From Tetrahymena elliotti 4EA (Eukaryota; Ciliophora; Oligohymenophorea; Hymenostomatida; Tetrahymenidae), in assembly GCA_000231825.2 (NCBI GenBank), contig JH720326.1:634156-698155 (forward strand): DNA of 64,000 nucleotides, in the 5' to 3' direction. A model generated the notes under the pieces. The model was not told where the DNA came from, did no database searches, and worked only from the letters and a program-made list of their open reading frames with translations. Positions 13,901 to 26,500 of the stretch are shown piece after piece; position 1 is the stretch's first letter; each line of letters opens with the position of its first letter. The position numbers and the translations under genes are program-made.

Positions 13901-16204
13901 TTCTCATTTAATTATTGCTCCAAATTCTTTAACTCAATGTACTTTTTTGAGTAAATCTTTTTAGTATTTAATTTACTCTATAAATCCAGTTGTTCGTCTT
14001 CCAGCTTCTAAATTTTCCTTTCAAGCTTAGTAATTAATTCCTATTTAAATTAAATAATATATCAAATAGGTCCAAAAATACCTTATTTATTAATTTTTTA
14101 TTGTTATTTCTAACTAAATTTCGTATTAAAGCATCTCCTTTATTCTTTCTTTTTGAATACTTTGATTATGATTTATTCTGATTATTTTTTATACTCTTAT
14201 CGTGTTAAGTTATTTCAGAAATTTAATAAAATGTTAAATTTTATTTGCAAATAAGAAAATTTATTTTTTTTTCAGCCAAGAAAAGCTTATTTTCTTTTCT
14301 AAATCAAATCTAATTTTTTTCACTTGAAAATATTCTTAAATTTCTCAATTTTAGAAATGCCTAAATTATACTCTTTAAATTTATTGTATTCATATTTGCT
14401 TTATTTTGTTTAATGTACTTGAAAACATAAAGATAAATAATGGCTTTAACAATGTTTGTTTACCTTTTCTTAAACTTCATATTTTTGTTAAATTTCATTT
14501 TAAATTTTAAGGAGCCTATCTTGCTTTTTGAGATAATACATTTCTTCTGACTATTTTAACTTTTAGAGATCTTCAATGTATTTTAATTCTAGTTTAGATA
14601 CTTCACTTGAATATTCAGCTTCAATCTTAATTTTTTCTTGTTATTCCAATGCTTTTTCTTCAATGACATATTGCTTTTTCAATTCAAACTTTTTGGATTC
14701 AAATTCAGCTGCAATTTCTTTCCTTATTTTATCCTTTTTTTACTCATTAGCTTGATCAATTTTTTCTTTCATTTCCCTTAGCTTTTGCTAAAATAAGAAC
14801 ATTATTGTTAAAAATAAAGATTCTATTATTGTTTTGGTTTATTTTAATGAATAAACTAAATAATTCCATTTCAAAGTGTGTGTTTCTTTTTCTAACATTA
14901 AATATCACTATTTAATCTTAAAACTATTTGTTGATCTTTCTTGAAATAAAATAATAAATATATTTACTTGTCTCTTTTACTAAAGCTGCATATTAAGATT
15001 TCCTTTATAATCTTAGATTGCATATTTTAAATTTTCTTGCCCTTGATTTTTAAAGCGTAGAATTTAATCTTAATAATATGCCTTCATCTTTTGCTATTCT
15101 TATACTAGTGTATTATTGATGTTTCTTTGGGAAATATTCAAAAAACTCTTATTTTAATTAATATCATCAAACTCTTTTTTCTCAGCCTCTAGCATATCAA
15201 TTTAAATTTAATATTTTCTCTCTATTCTTTGTTAGATTTGCTCTTTAAGTTCATTAAATTGTTAATTTAATTTATTCTCTTGGATTATTTTCTATTCATT
15301 GAAATTTATTAGTAGCTGTTATAAAATCTTCTCTTTTTCTGTCTCAACATTTATTTCTTCTTCTTTTTAGGCCTGACCTTCAACCACAGATTTTGCATTT
15401 GTTTCTTCCCAAGCATTTATAAAAGCTTGTAATTAAGAATCTATTTATTGCTTAAAGAGATTCTTTTTCTCTGCAAATTGATTTTATAAAGCAATTATTT
15501 ATTCATTTAATTCATTTGTTTTCTTCTATTGGTAATCATTGAGCTTTTATTCAACTTAATTAGTGTATTCATAATACTCCTACTTAGGAGTTTATCTTCC
15601 CAACTATTGATTTTAATTTGGATTTATAGGACTTTGTATCTTTAATTAATTAATATTCTTTTAAAGAGCATTTTGTTCACTTATTGGAGAATTTCTAACA
15701 ATATTTAGTTGAGCTTATTTCTATGTTTACTCTGATCCAAAGTGAGTATTTTAGTTTTATATATCATTTTCTACAAAATCTTGCAACAATTATTAAGCTT
15801 ATTAGTCTTTATTCTTTTGATTCATAAATTTGCGTTTGTAAAACTCATCGCTAGGATGTTCCCATTAAGATATTTACTTCTCCTAATTAAAATAATATAT
15901 TTCTCCTTCTTAAGTAATAAATTCTTTCCATCCTTCAGGCAGAGGAGCTCGTAATCTGTTTAAAAAAATGATTCTTTTTAATAAAAAACCTTTCAATTAA
16001 AAATTTACCCCTCTTCTGCTATATACAAATAGCGTTGATCTTTTTCTATATCCATTCCAAGATATTTAGCATACTCAATAATCTCTAAAAATGTTAAATG
16101 AAAAAATATCCTTAAAATTTGAACTCAAATAAAGGTATGAAAATACCTTCCTTAGTGGGAGAGTATTCTATTTATATATCATCCATTTATTATTAACCTT
16201 CCAT
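10983..16204 (-). CDS. CEP164: CEP164-like basal-body distal-appendage protein with WW domain
   Basis: In animals CEP164 sits on centriole/basal-body distal appendages, binds TTBK2 through its N-terminus and is needed for docking and ciliogenesis. Here the N-terminus starts MEGQQQMDDIQIEYSPTKEE, then IIEYAKYLGMDIEKDQRYLY and IAEEGLRAPLPEGW, closely following the conserved CEP164 leader. A WW domain comes next, with first Trp in LPEGWKEF, the GEIYYFN core, second Trp in SQWEHPSDEFY. Introns separate leader and WW; the one ending just before ATTACGAGC restores EEG|LRAPLP. The rest is long Gln/Glu/Lys coiled coil (about 15.7-13.5 kb), a polar disordered segment (IHRPQVDNYASIPPK) and a basic C-terminus ending RGKFNLTNK before TGA 10985-10983. 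The 3' exons below 11.8 kb are less certain. A cell with many basal bodies fits this role. Confidence 0.85.
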
Positions 16205-17597
16205 TATACAAGCTTAAACTGCTCTAAAAATATATTATTATATTCCTCAATTGTAATTTGTTCAAAAGAGAGCGTGTGTAATTTGATTAAAAAATAACCA
16301 ATTATTATCTATTTTGAATTTGAATAATTAATTAAATGTATGTTTACCTTTAAAGATATAAATAACGAAATATCTATATTCATTTTCTCATCAATTTATG
16401 CTGTTTAAAAAAAACCATTCAAACAAACTAAAATATTTATTTCCAAATATTTCATCTCAACATTTTTTTATATTTTTTAGAATTTTCTAATGATAGTTTT
16501 TTTAGTCAATTTATTCAAAATAATTTATCTTGTTTTTGCTTTCATTTTCTAATCATGCATTCATCACCTTGAGCTAGTCATCCTAAATTTTCATAAAATA
16601 CTGTATTTGATGATTTGCTATGAAAAGCTTTCTTTCATTTCTAATTCAAACAAAAATCATCATTTTGAAATTGTTTTCTTAAATGAAACATATGAACAAA
16701 GATATTTATGGACAAAAATATCACTACACAATTCAAAAAATAAAATTTTTTTTCTAAAACTAAGAATTCAGAATAGATAAACATACTTAGATGTCAAGAA
16801 TATTAAAGCATTAGTAAATAAAAATTTAAGAAAAGTAAAAAAGAACTATATTGTATCAGATTCATATAAAAATTTAAAGAAAATAATTGGTATCTCTATC
16901 AAATGAAATAAAAATAGATTTAATGTTAAGAAACCGCAATAATAATGAGCAGTTGTAATATATTTTGGCATATTTTAATATAAAATAAATATGCTTTTTT
17001 TATATATTGAAAAAAGAAATAAATAGACTGACATAGTAGTTCAAATTATTATTAAATAATTAAATGGAATTAATAATATGTCTTGTTATAACTGTATGTA
17101 GCCTCCATAGGCAGTACCTTAGGGTACTATACATATATATATATAATTAAATGGAATAAAATTTTTTACCTTGATACTTTTTTACATACAATCCTTTAGA
17201 TAATTTATGTCTTAAAATAATTCAATTAAAAAATATTTTAATTCAATAAGTTAATTAAAAATGAAAAAATTCAAATAATAATTAATTATTTAAAAAATTG
17301 TTTTATTTTTTATGAAAAAAGTAATATTTTATTGCTAGTAGAATTTCTAATTGAAAACACACACATTTTACTTATTTTACAATTTTCTAAAAACAACGAA
17401 TGAATTTAAACAAGCAAACAAACAAATAAACAAAACAATTAATTGTTCTATCTCTGTGTCTTAATCTCAGTGATAACTTTTTAGAAAATTAATAGAAATT
17501 TAATAATAAATAATTTGCTTTGCAAAGTTTAAGGAAGAAAATCAATACATTTAAAGAAACTCTCAAAGAAACATAAATACTAATAGTAGGACAATAA
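16205..17597. other. Divergent promoter region between CEP164 and the EF-hand gene
   Basis: Both flanking genes point away from this 1.4-kb AT-rich stretch, so it should carry both promoters. No gene is supported. The only notable structure is a short GC-richer patch with a perfect hairpin at 17113-17128 followed by an (AT)n tract. Confidence 0.5.
17113..17128. repeat. Perfect 6-bp hairpin next to (AT)n tract
   Basis: AGTACC, loop TTAG, GGTACT form a perfect stem in an otherwise AT-only context, immediately followed by an ACATATATATAT run. It may be extruded DNA or a transcript element. Function is unknown. Confidence 0.4.
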
Positions 17598-18035
17598 ATG
17601 AGTTTGGAAATAAAAAATAACCATAAAACAGCATTTTAATAGATATTCAACTTAGTAGCTAAAGATAATAAAATAGATAAGAAGGGATTGGAAGAGCTTT
17701 TCCATACCATAGATTATTAAGTAACTGAAGAATAATTCAATGAAATGGTGGCTAAGATTTTTAATAAAAAAGAACAAATTGGGTTTGAGGAGTTCTTGAA
17801 AATATTTAATTTGAAACTTACTGACTATACTTTTAATGACGTTAGCAATGCATTTAAGCTTTTAGCGAAGGATGATGATAAATACATAAGTCTTGAAAAA
17901 GTTAAAAAGATATTAGCAAAAAATGGATTAGGATAAAAAGAGATAGAATTTTTAATACATTAGCTAGAACCTTTCACTGATTCTCAAAAAAGAGTAAACT
18001 ACAAAGATTTTTTAAGTAGTTTATCTGCAGTATGA
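17598..18035 (+). CDS. Calmodulin/centrin-like EF-hand protein, 145 aa
   Basis: Single-exon frame from ATG 17598 to TGA 18033-18035. The pattern of helices and size match the two-lobed calmodulin/centrin/myosin-light-chain fold: AFQQIFNLVAKD..., LFHTIDYQVTEEQFNEMV, IGFEEFLKIF, AFKLLAKDDDKYISLEKVKK and VNYKDFLSSL correspond to helix-loop-helix units 1-4. None of the four loops keeps the canonical Asp-x-Asp-x-Asp-Gly...Glu ligand set, and loops 1 and 2 look about two residues short. Calcium binding is therefore probably reduced or lost, and a structural light-chain or cytoskeletal role is plausible but inferred. In-frame TAA/TAG codons encode Gln. Confidence 0.85.
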
Positions 18036-20543
18036 AATATTTATTTTGTTGTCAAATTTGCATTTTACGATTAATTGTTTCATTTGTAACTTTTAGTGAA
18101 TAGTGAGTCTTATCAAATTCATATACACTTCTCTTGATAACTCTAAAAAAACTAATCAAAAATTTTCCTTATAAATAAATACTGTTTTATTTTTCAAATT
18201 ATTTTCTATTATTTTTAATAATAGTTTTAAATAGTAAATTAAATATTTTAGAAGTAATTTTTAACTTTTAACAAATCAAATCTTTAAATTTGCTAAATTA
18301 GCTCTTATTCTCTTATTCTTTGGCTTATTCAAAAAATTAAAAAATAAATTTCTAATTTGTGTGCATTCAAATCATAATACTCTATCAATTAAAATTTTGA
18401 GACTATTACCAATAATCTAATAACATGTCGGTAAGAGAGCTAAGATGGTGGTAAGCGACTACTGGGATACTTAATTATTTTCCTCTTTGTTATAAATAAA
18501 TCTAGATATTTTAATAGATAATCTTAAATTTATTAAAAGTTGTAAAGAAATAATAAATAATCCGATTTTATAAAAATTTGATATTATTAATTTTAATAAT
18601 TTTTTCATTTAAATTTTAATGTTTTACTTAAGAGTTATTATTTTAATTATCTTATTAAATCAATAACTTAAATAATAAATATTATTTTTTTCTTAACATT
18701 TAAAAAATATTTTAATCTAAATGTTTTTGTATTTTAATTTTTATTTGAATCCCTCAAAATTCTTAATTAAAAATATGATTATTTTTTTAGTATAAATTTT
18801 AATGTATTCCTAATCATAAATAATTTAAATAATATATATTGCTTTTTGCTAAATTATTAAATTTTAGTTATAATAATAATTATTTATTTTATAATTCAAT
18901 TCTAAATGGAATCAATGTATAATTTGTGAAAAATCCTTAAAATATCTATTCTTTTTTAGTATTATATGAAAATAGTAGATAACAATATAATTACTGAAAT
19001 ATTAAAATATAATTTTTATTATTAATAATCTTTTAAAATTTAAATTTAAAAATGCTATTCAATTTTATTATATTTCATTTTGTTCAATTATTTTGACCAA
19101 AAATATTTATCTAAAATTTTTTTAACAAATTTAATTTATTTCCTTTTTTAAAATTTTTCAAATAAAACTTAAAAAACAATTTCTCATTAATTTTTTTGAT
19201 AATAAAATACAGAGTTGTATCTCAATTTAAAACTAAATTTGTTGCTTTTTTTAAATTAATTTATTATTTAACTTTCTTACAATTTCCTAATTTGAGTCAA
19301 TCATTATAAACAGTTGGATTTTTCAATAGATTTTAGATATTTAATAATTTAATTTAATTTTTTTTTTCAGCTAATTTGTGAAATTTTGTTTCTAAAAATA
19401 TTTAGATATTTTTAGATGAACAAAATAAAATAAAAGAAATATTTAGTCATTTTTAATTGAATTAAAATAAAAAATAAACAAATTAATTTAAATTGTTTTT
19501 AATGATTTATCTACACTAGAAATAAAAAATAAGGATCTATTCTTAAAATTGACTTAATTAAAAGTGTAATGAATTTAATTTTACCACAAAAAATAGAAAA
19601 AACAAATTCTTAATAAATTGATTTAAACCGCTTGTTTATTAGGTTTACTGATATCTAAACAATTTAAATCTAGCGAAAATAAGGTAGTTATTTTAATTAA
19701 ACGGATCTAATTTACTTTATCTTAAAATTTTACATCTGCTAAATTTAATTTTAAACTTTAATTGATATTTTCATCAAATTAATTTTACAACCAAAAATTT
19801 TTTTGTTTGGAGCAAATGAATTCAAAAATATTCGAAATTAAATTTTATTTGCATTTTCTAGCTTTTGTTTAGAACACTTAATGATACTAACAATTAAGAA
19901 AAATGTTAATATTTCTATGCTTTTTTTCAAGAAAAATAGAAGAAAATTAATAAAGTAAACAACGAATAATTTGATAGACTTTACTGTTAAATTAAATATT
20001 CAAAAAAAAATTAGTTGTTAAAAATTTTAGATAATTTTGTTTTTGTGAGTAAGATTGATTATATTTATTTGTTTGCTTGTTTGGAATACTATGCTTTTTG
20101 TAAATACAAATTAAAATTAATATGTGATAAAAAATACAAAGAAAAATTAATAATTATAAATGCAAAAAAGACTGATAGGAAAATTAATAAATTTATCAAT
20201 CAATCATTAATTAGATAGATAAAGTGAATATTTTTTTTTTTGAAATATTACATTTTATACATAGATTTAAGTAAAATATTAAGAGCGAATTATTAAGCAA
20301 ATCTAGTGAAAGATTATTTCTGAGTGAAAAATTCAAATAAAGACAATTTACTGTAGTAATTTACATATTTATTTGATTAAATAAACAAATAAATTAAGTA
20401 ATATTAGTAGAAGAAAACTATTAAGTTTTTATTGAAATCAATCTAAAATTAGATTCTAAGATATATACAATATATATATAGTTGAATATTAACAGCAAAC
20501 AAGAAAGCAAGCATCATTTATTTTAATTATTAAGATCAAAATT
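18036..20543. other. 2.5-kb AT-rich intergenic region
   Basis: No coding region is supported. The sequence is dominated by A/T homopolymers and short AT-repeats. Open stretches such as the one at 20015-20218 begin without ATG and have only low-complexity Lys/Asn/Ile/Phe composition. One GC-richer island stands out at 18427-18470 and is listed separately. Confidence 0.5.
18427..18470. other. GC-richer island of unknown function
   Basis: A 44-nt segment beginning TCGGTAAGAGAGC and ending CTACTGGGATAC, far richer in G than the surrounding 2.5 kb. It contains GGTAAG twice, 22 nt apart. It is neither a tRNA nor recognisable coding sequence. A small non-coding RNA or promoter element is possible; strand and boundaries are undetermined. 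Confidence 0.3.
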
Positions 20544-23500
20544 ATGTCTTTGTTTGAGTGCTGCTCATCAAAATCCAAGGCAGTTAGCAACAATTATAAT
20601 GACTCTAAATAAGGGTAAAGTTCAACAAAGTCTTAGAAAAGGAGACCACGTGGTTCTCAGTTTAAGAATTATTTATGCTGTAAATACTTTTTATATTTCA
20701 TTTTTATATTTGAAATTACTCAAGACAAATTAGGGTTTATTTTCATAAAAATGATTCAAATCCAAGAAATTTCTTTAGAATTTATTAGATAAAATATTTA
20801 TTTTTCCATTTTTTTATTTTGAAAAGATGAGATTGAAGTTTTAGTTTAGGAATAAGACTTTGAAAGCATTTTAAAAGAGTTGCTTTACAATTACTCTACT
20901 TATAAAAAAGATTTAGCAATTAAGATTGTTAATTTTCATGCTAACTTTAAAATTGATTTATGGTTTAGTTTAGAGCAAGTTATGAGAGAACTTAAGAATA
21001 TAACGACAATTACATTTTCAAATTGTAAATTAACTAAAGAGCATTTGAAAGTTCTAAAAGGATAGATTTTGTTTCATAGTAAATGTCTGCGTATTATATT
21101 TTCGTTTAATAATTTAAGTGATCTTGAAATGGATTATTTTATCTTTGGTAATAGTGAAGTTATCCGTAAGAGAATCTAAGATGGATATCTTTATCTTTAT
21201 ATTGTTAATAATTATGGTGTGTTTAAGGAATAATTTATATAGAAAATCCAAAATAAACTTAATGATTGTGTTCTCATTTATCAAGATTAAGGAGTGATTT
21301 AGTTCAATATCAGTCAATAAGAAGATACAGGATATAATAGCCATTAATTTTTTCGTTTAAGTTGCATGAAATGCATAAGATAATCTATTCATTAATTTGC
21401 TGATGAAAATATAGCATCCGACAATAAAGTCAGTCCAAAAAAATAGAAAATGCTCTTTTCTAAAGGGGTATCAGATTAAAATTAATATGGTGAATTCTTA
21501 AAGCAACTTGAAGAAGAGTATGAATTGTAAGAAAATTAAGATGAGCAAGATGATAATCCATAAAGATGTTTAGAAGCTATCTTAGATAGTCTCCTTCCTA
21601 CTGATTAACTTAATCCAGTAGAAAAATTAGATCTCGGATATTTATTTATTAGAAATACTAACTTACTCAAAAAGCTTTGGAGTGAAATTGCATCATGTTC
21701 TTCCATTAGAATATTATATTTACATCATTTAGAAGATTATATTATTGATAGTCTAGCTGCTAATATATCCAAAATTAAAATCCATGTCTAAAAAGTCGAA
21801 TTCACTTAATCTAAAATTAACCCCTAATCGTTTAGACTTATTATGAAAAATATTTCAGCAGAAAAATTAGTACTAGCTGATTGTGGATTAACTAATGATC
21901 ACTTTGAAGACATGGAAATTATCCTCAAATCTAACAAAAGAATCCTTCGTTATCTCAAGTAATTTTCTCAATTCAAATTATTATTTTTTTATGGGGAGAT
22001 GAGGGGGGCAGAAGGTCCTTAGATTGAGTTACTTTGGACCTTAAATTTAATTTTTAATTACCATATTATTTATGGATCCCAGTTAAAAAAAATGTTGTCT
22101 ATCCTCCCCTCTTATTAAAACTATTGCTTATAAATATCAAATAATCAAAAGAAATGATTTATTTTAAAATTAAATTAAAGCTATTTTTAAAAAAATAAAA
22201 ATTAGGCATTTTGACATTTCTAAGAATACAAAAATTGGGAAAGAAGGTATGAAGCATTTCGGAGAATATCTTAAGAAATTTGAGAATTTGAAGATCTTAA
22301 TGATGAATAATTGCGACTTGAATGATGATAAAATATCTAAATTGACTTTGGAATCAAATGACGTTTATTAAAATGAATAGGTTTTTAGTTTGTTTAAATG
22401 CTTAGAGATTTTAGAGATCAAAGGTAATAAAGATATAACTTCAGTTGGATATAGTAAGCTGTTTAAATGGTTAAATAGGTTTTTAAAATTTGAAAGCATA
22501 GATTTGCAAGAAAATAAAATTAATTCTGAAATTTTAAATGAATTTGCTTAACAGCATTAGTTCTTTTTAAAAATTAAAAAAATTGATTTATCAAAAAACT
22601 TTGATTTTGATGGTAACTCTTTAGAAAAATTCATAGAAATGCTTTCTGAAAGCAACAGTTTAACTAGACTTTCTTTGGAAGATTGCTAATTAAATGATGA
22701 AAATGTTATTAATATTTCTTAATTATTTCTCAATATTAAATCTAATGTTTAGTAATCTTTAAAGCTTTTAAATGTTTCAAATAATAAATTTTCAAGATAA
22801 GATTCTCATTTTATGCTGTCTTCATTTTTAATGAAATGTTAAAAATTGAAATATCTAAATTTATCTAATATTAATATCAATAATGAAAATTATGAGAGCT
22901 TAGGAAATCTTCTTGATTGTAATTTAAATTTTTTGTCGAATTTAAAGGAACTAAACCTTTCCAATAATAATGAAATTTCTGAAGATGGTTGGGATCTAAT
23001 TTTTAGTAAGTTGAAAGATTAAGAAAATCTAAGAAAACTAGACTTAAGCAAGTGTCAACTAGGACCTCGTGTTTGCAAAAAGATGTACAAATAATTTGGA
23101 AAATCTTGTAGTCTTTACAAATCTGTAACTCACTTAATTATTTCTTAAAATTTTGAAATCAAAGAAGGATGGGAGTATTTAGCTTAAAGTCTTCGTTATT
23201 TCGATAGACTCAAAATTCTCGATTTAACTGAAACTATTTACTCAGATAAAGATCTTAAGTTTATGGAGATAGCTTTCTAACCCACAACAATGGTTGTGAA
23301 ATCTCCTTCAAGCAGAAGCGATAGAGATTAGACTACTTAATCTGAAATAATTGTTCAGCATCCTTTAATAAAATCTCTAAAGACTTTAATTTTCTCTAAT
23401 AACCCATCTCCTAAAAAAGGTTGGGATAGTTTCTGGAAGATTCTCTCATAATTTGAAAGTTTAGTTGAGCTCAATATTACCTCCTGCTTCTTGTAAGACG

Positions 23501-26500
23501 ATAAAGTGAAAAATATAGTTTAAATAACTTAAAATGCCCAATTTTTCAAAACACTTAAAATCCTCACTTTATTTGGAAATTCATTCTTAAATCTCCTTGG
23601 ATGGATATGCTTATTTGATTGCCTAAGAAAATGTGAAAGTCTAGAAAAACTTGATTTAAGTTTTTGCTACTTAACAAATAAAAAATTGATAGCAATATCG
23701 AAGCTACTCACCAAAAATCAACCAAACATAACAGCAAACCCCTAATCCTAAAACAGGTTAACTGAAGAATTCCTCAAAAATAACTCTTTAAGAAATATCA
23801 TCTTAAATGGAAACGATAAAGTAAATTTTTATTAAGCTTTATTTCTTTTAAAAAATCAATATGAAACTCAAATATTTATTTTAAAATTAATTGTTAAAAA
23901 TCAAAAGCAACAAACATTTTTTATGAAGATTTTTCAAATTTTTTGTTTATTTTTTTGGGGAAAATCTCTTTATTCCATATGATTTGATTTTTTAATAAAA
24001 TTTTAGAGATTCTTGAAAATACTTCTAAATCTTCTTTGAAAAAAAATAAACCTTTATAAATAAATAAAAGATAGGACCTATTGGATATAAAAAGCTATTA
24101 CAAGCACTTACAGGAAGAGTGATTTAAAAATAAATATCATTTGAGAACTTCAAAAATTCATAAAAATATGAGAATTTGTAAGATAGAAATTATGAAGAGA
24201 TTAAGGATCATCTTTATACTCTTAATAAGCTTCCTTAAGAGTTATTAAAGCTTTAATTAAATAAGAATATTAAGATGACTCCTTAGGAATTGGGATATCT
24301 GTTTAGATAGATATCAATGTTTTAAAATATAAGAGAAATATCTCTTTAGCAATGCTATTTAAATGATAAAAAAATAGATTCTATTTTAATTTAGCTTTAG
24401 AGAGAAGCTTCGAAGCCTTTGAGATAGTCTTTGTATTCACTTGATCTTTCAGGAAATTCAAAAATTAGTTCTTCTGGATGGTTAAAGTTATTCTAAACCC
24501 TAAGCACCTGTATGAGCTTTTAAAAAATATATTTAAAAGATTGCAACTTAAGAGAAAATGAGGTTGACTATTTAATTTTTGTTGAAGTGATTTTATTAAA
24601 TTAAATACCTATTTTAAATAGATAAGAAGTATTTCAGAAGTCTTGCAAGATAGATAACATTTGCTCAAAAATTTAACAGATTTTGATTTAGGATGGAATT
24701 CAAAAATGACTCCTAAAGGTCTTTAATTACTTTTTGATGTGCTATCAAAATCTAATTTGCAATATTTATCTCTTTAGAATTGCTAACTTGATGATTAAAA
24801 ATTCAAACCTTTAATTAATGCTTTGAAAAAATCTTAATTGTCATAAAGTTTATGCACACTTGATTTATCAATGAATCCAAAGATTTCTCCTTTAAATTGG
24901 AAATTATTCTTTTAAAATTTAAACCAAATGGAATAAATATCAAATCTCTATTTCCAACACAATAAATTTAACAGTGAGAGATTGACATTTTTTTAATCAG
25001 AATTAAATAATCCTAAGTCAAAGATTAGTGATATGATTAGATGCATAGAACTTCTTGGATCTAATAAAGTTAAAGATTAAATTTGGGAACAGCTATTTAA
25101 AGCATTCAAAAATTGTGTATTTTTAGAGACTCTTGGATTCGAATTCTGTAATTTCAATGATAAAATTTGTCTGGTAAACTTTTTTAATTGAATAAAATCC
25201 TAAGCTAATAATGTGTTAAATTTTTTAGGCAATGAACAAAGAATTCACATCAGAATAGAGTTAATTAACTAACAGTTTAAGGAATTTGAATTTATAAGGA
25301 AATGAGATGATAAACAAAGAAGGATGGTCAAATGTATTCTAAACAGTTACTTTAATGAAAGGATTACAAAATTTTAATATCAGTTTTTGTGAACTAAATA
25401 ACCAAAAAGTGAGTAGTATCCAAGAAGATATCAAAAAAGAACATCCCATAACATTCACTTTACAAAAAATTTCCTTAAGCTATAATTCTAAAATAACTAA
25501 AGAAGGATGGGATAATATATTCAAATGCATATCAAACTTCAAGTAAAACAAACAATATTTCTCTTTAAAATTAAAATGAATAAAAACAAAAACCAATCTC
25601 TAAATAAATTTACTATTGATTTAAAAATCCTAAAATTGATAAGTTATCAAGAAAAATAAGAGAATTGTTTAATTTCTTTATTAAATAAAAACAAGTAATA
25701 TAAATAAATTTAGTATAAATATGAAAGTTAATTGGAATTATAAAAATTGGTACTTCAGCAAAATTTAAAAAATAAAGATAAATTAAATTTTCATTAATTA
25801 TTAAATTTGCAATAACGCAAATTGATTAAAAAAACTCTATAATTATAATAATAATCATCAAACATAGCTTTTAAAAGCATTCTTTATTTAAAAAAACCAA
25901 AATACCAATTAAATAATTCAAAATTTTACCATTTTGAATTATCATATATTAATTAATTGTAGATATTAGATATTATAGATAATTTTATCATAAATAAAAA
26001 TATATTTTTTAATTAAAATAAGGAAACTAGAAAGCATAATATTGACAAAGTGTGGTTTGAATGATGAGATATTGTCCACAATGATTCTTAATTTAAGAGA
26101 TAAAAACTTGGTTGGAAAGAGTTTGAAAAAATTAATTATTAATAATAATTCAAATATTTAGAAATAAGGCTACATAAGTTTGATTTAATTTTTGAAAGAT
26201 GATTGTAAATCAATAAATTCACTCAAAATAGATGAGAATGGTATTGATCAGGAAAATTTACAGGATATTGTTACTTAAATTACAGGAAAGACAACTGTTA
26301 AAACAGTAAGTTTATATTAAAACTTTATTTAAAAACCAATATTGATAATTTTATTTAGAAATAAAAAAAGAAGTCTCTTTTGCAAATCTAAGATCAGCTC
26401 AATATGATTAAAAAAGACTAGTAAATACAAGATATTGTTTAAGGGTTAATTTAAAACATTTAAGCATAGAAACAGAGCTCAAAACAAATTAATTTTATGA

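Noticed and set aside
20015..20218. Open stretch as a possible gene
   Set aside because: No ATG start, low-complexity Lys/Ile/Asn composition, and no splice context or homologous pattern.
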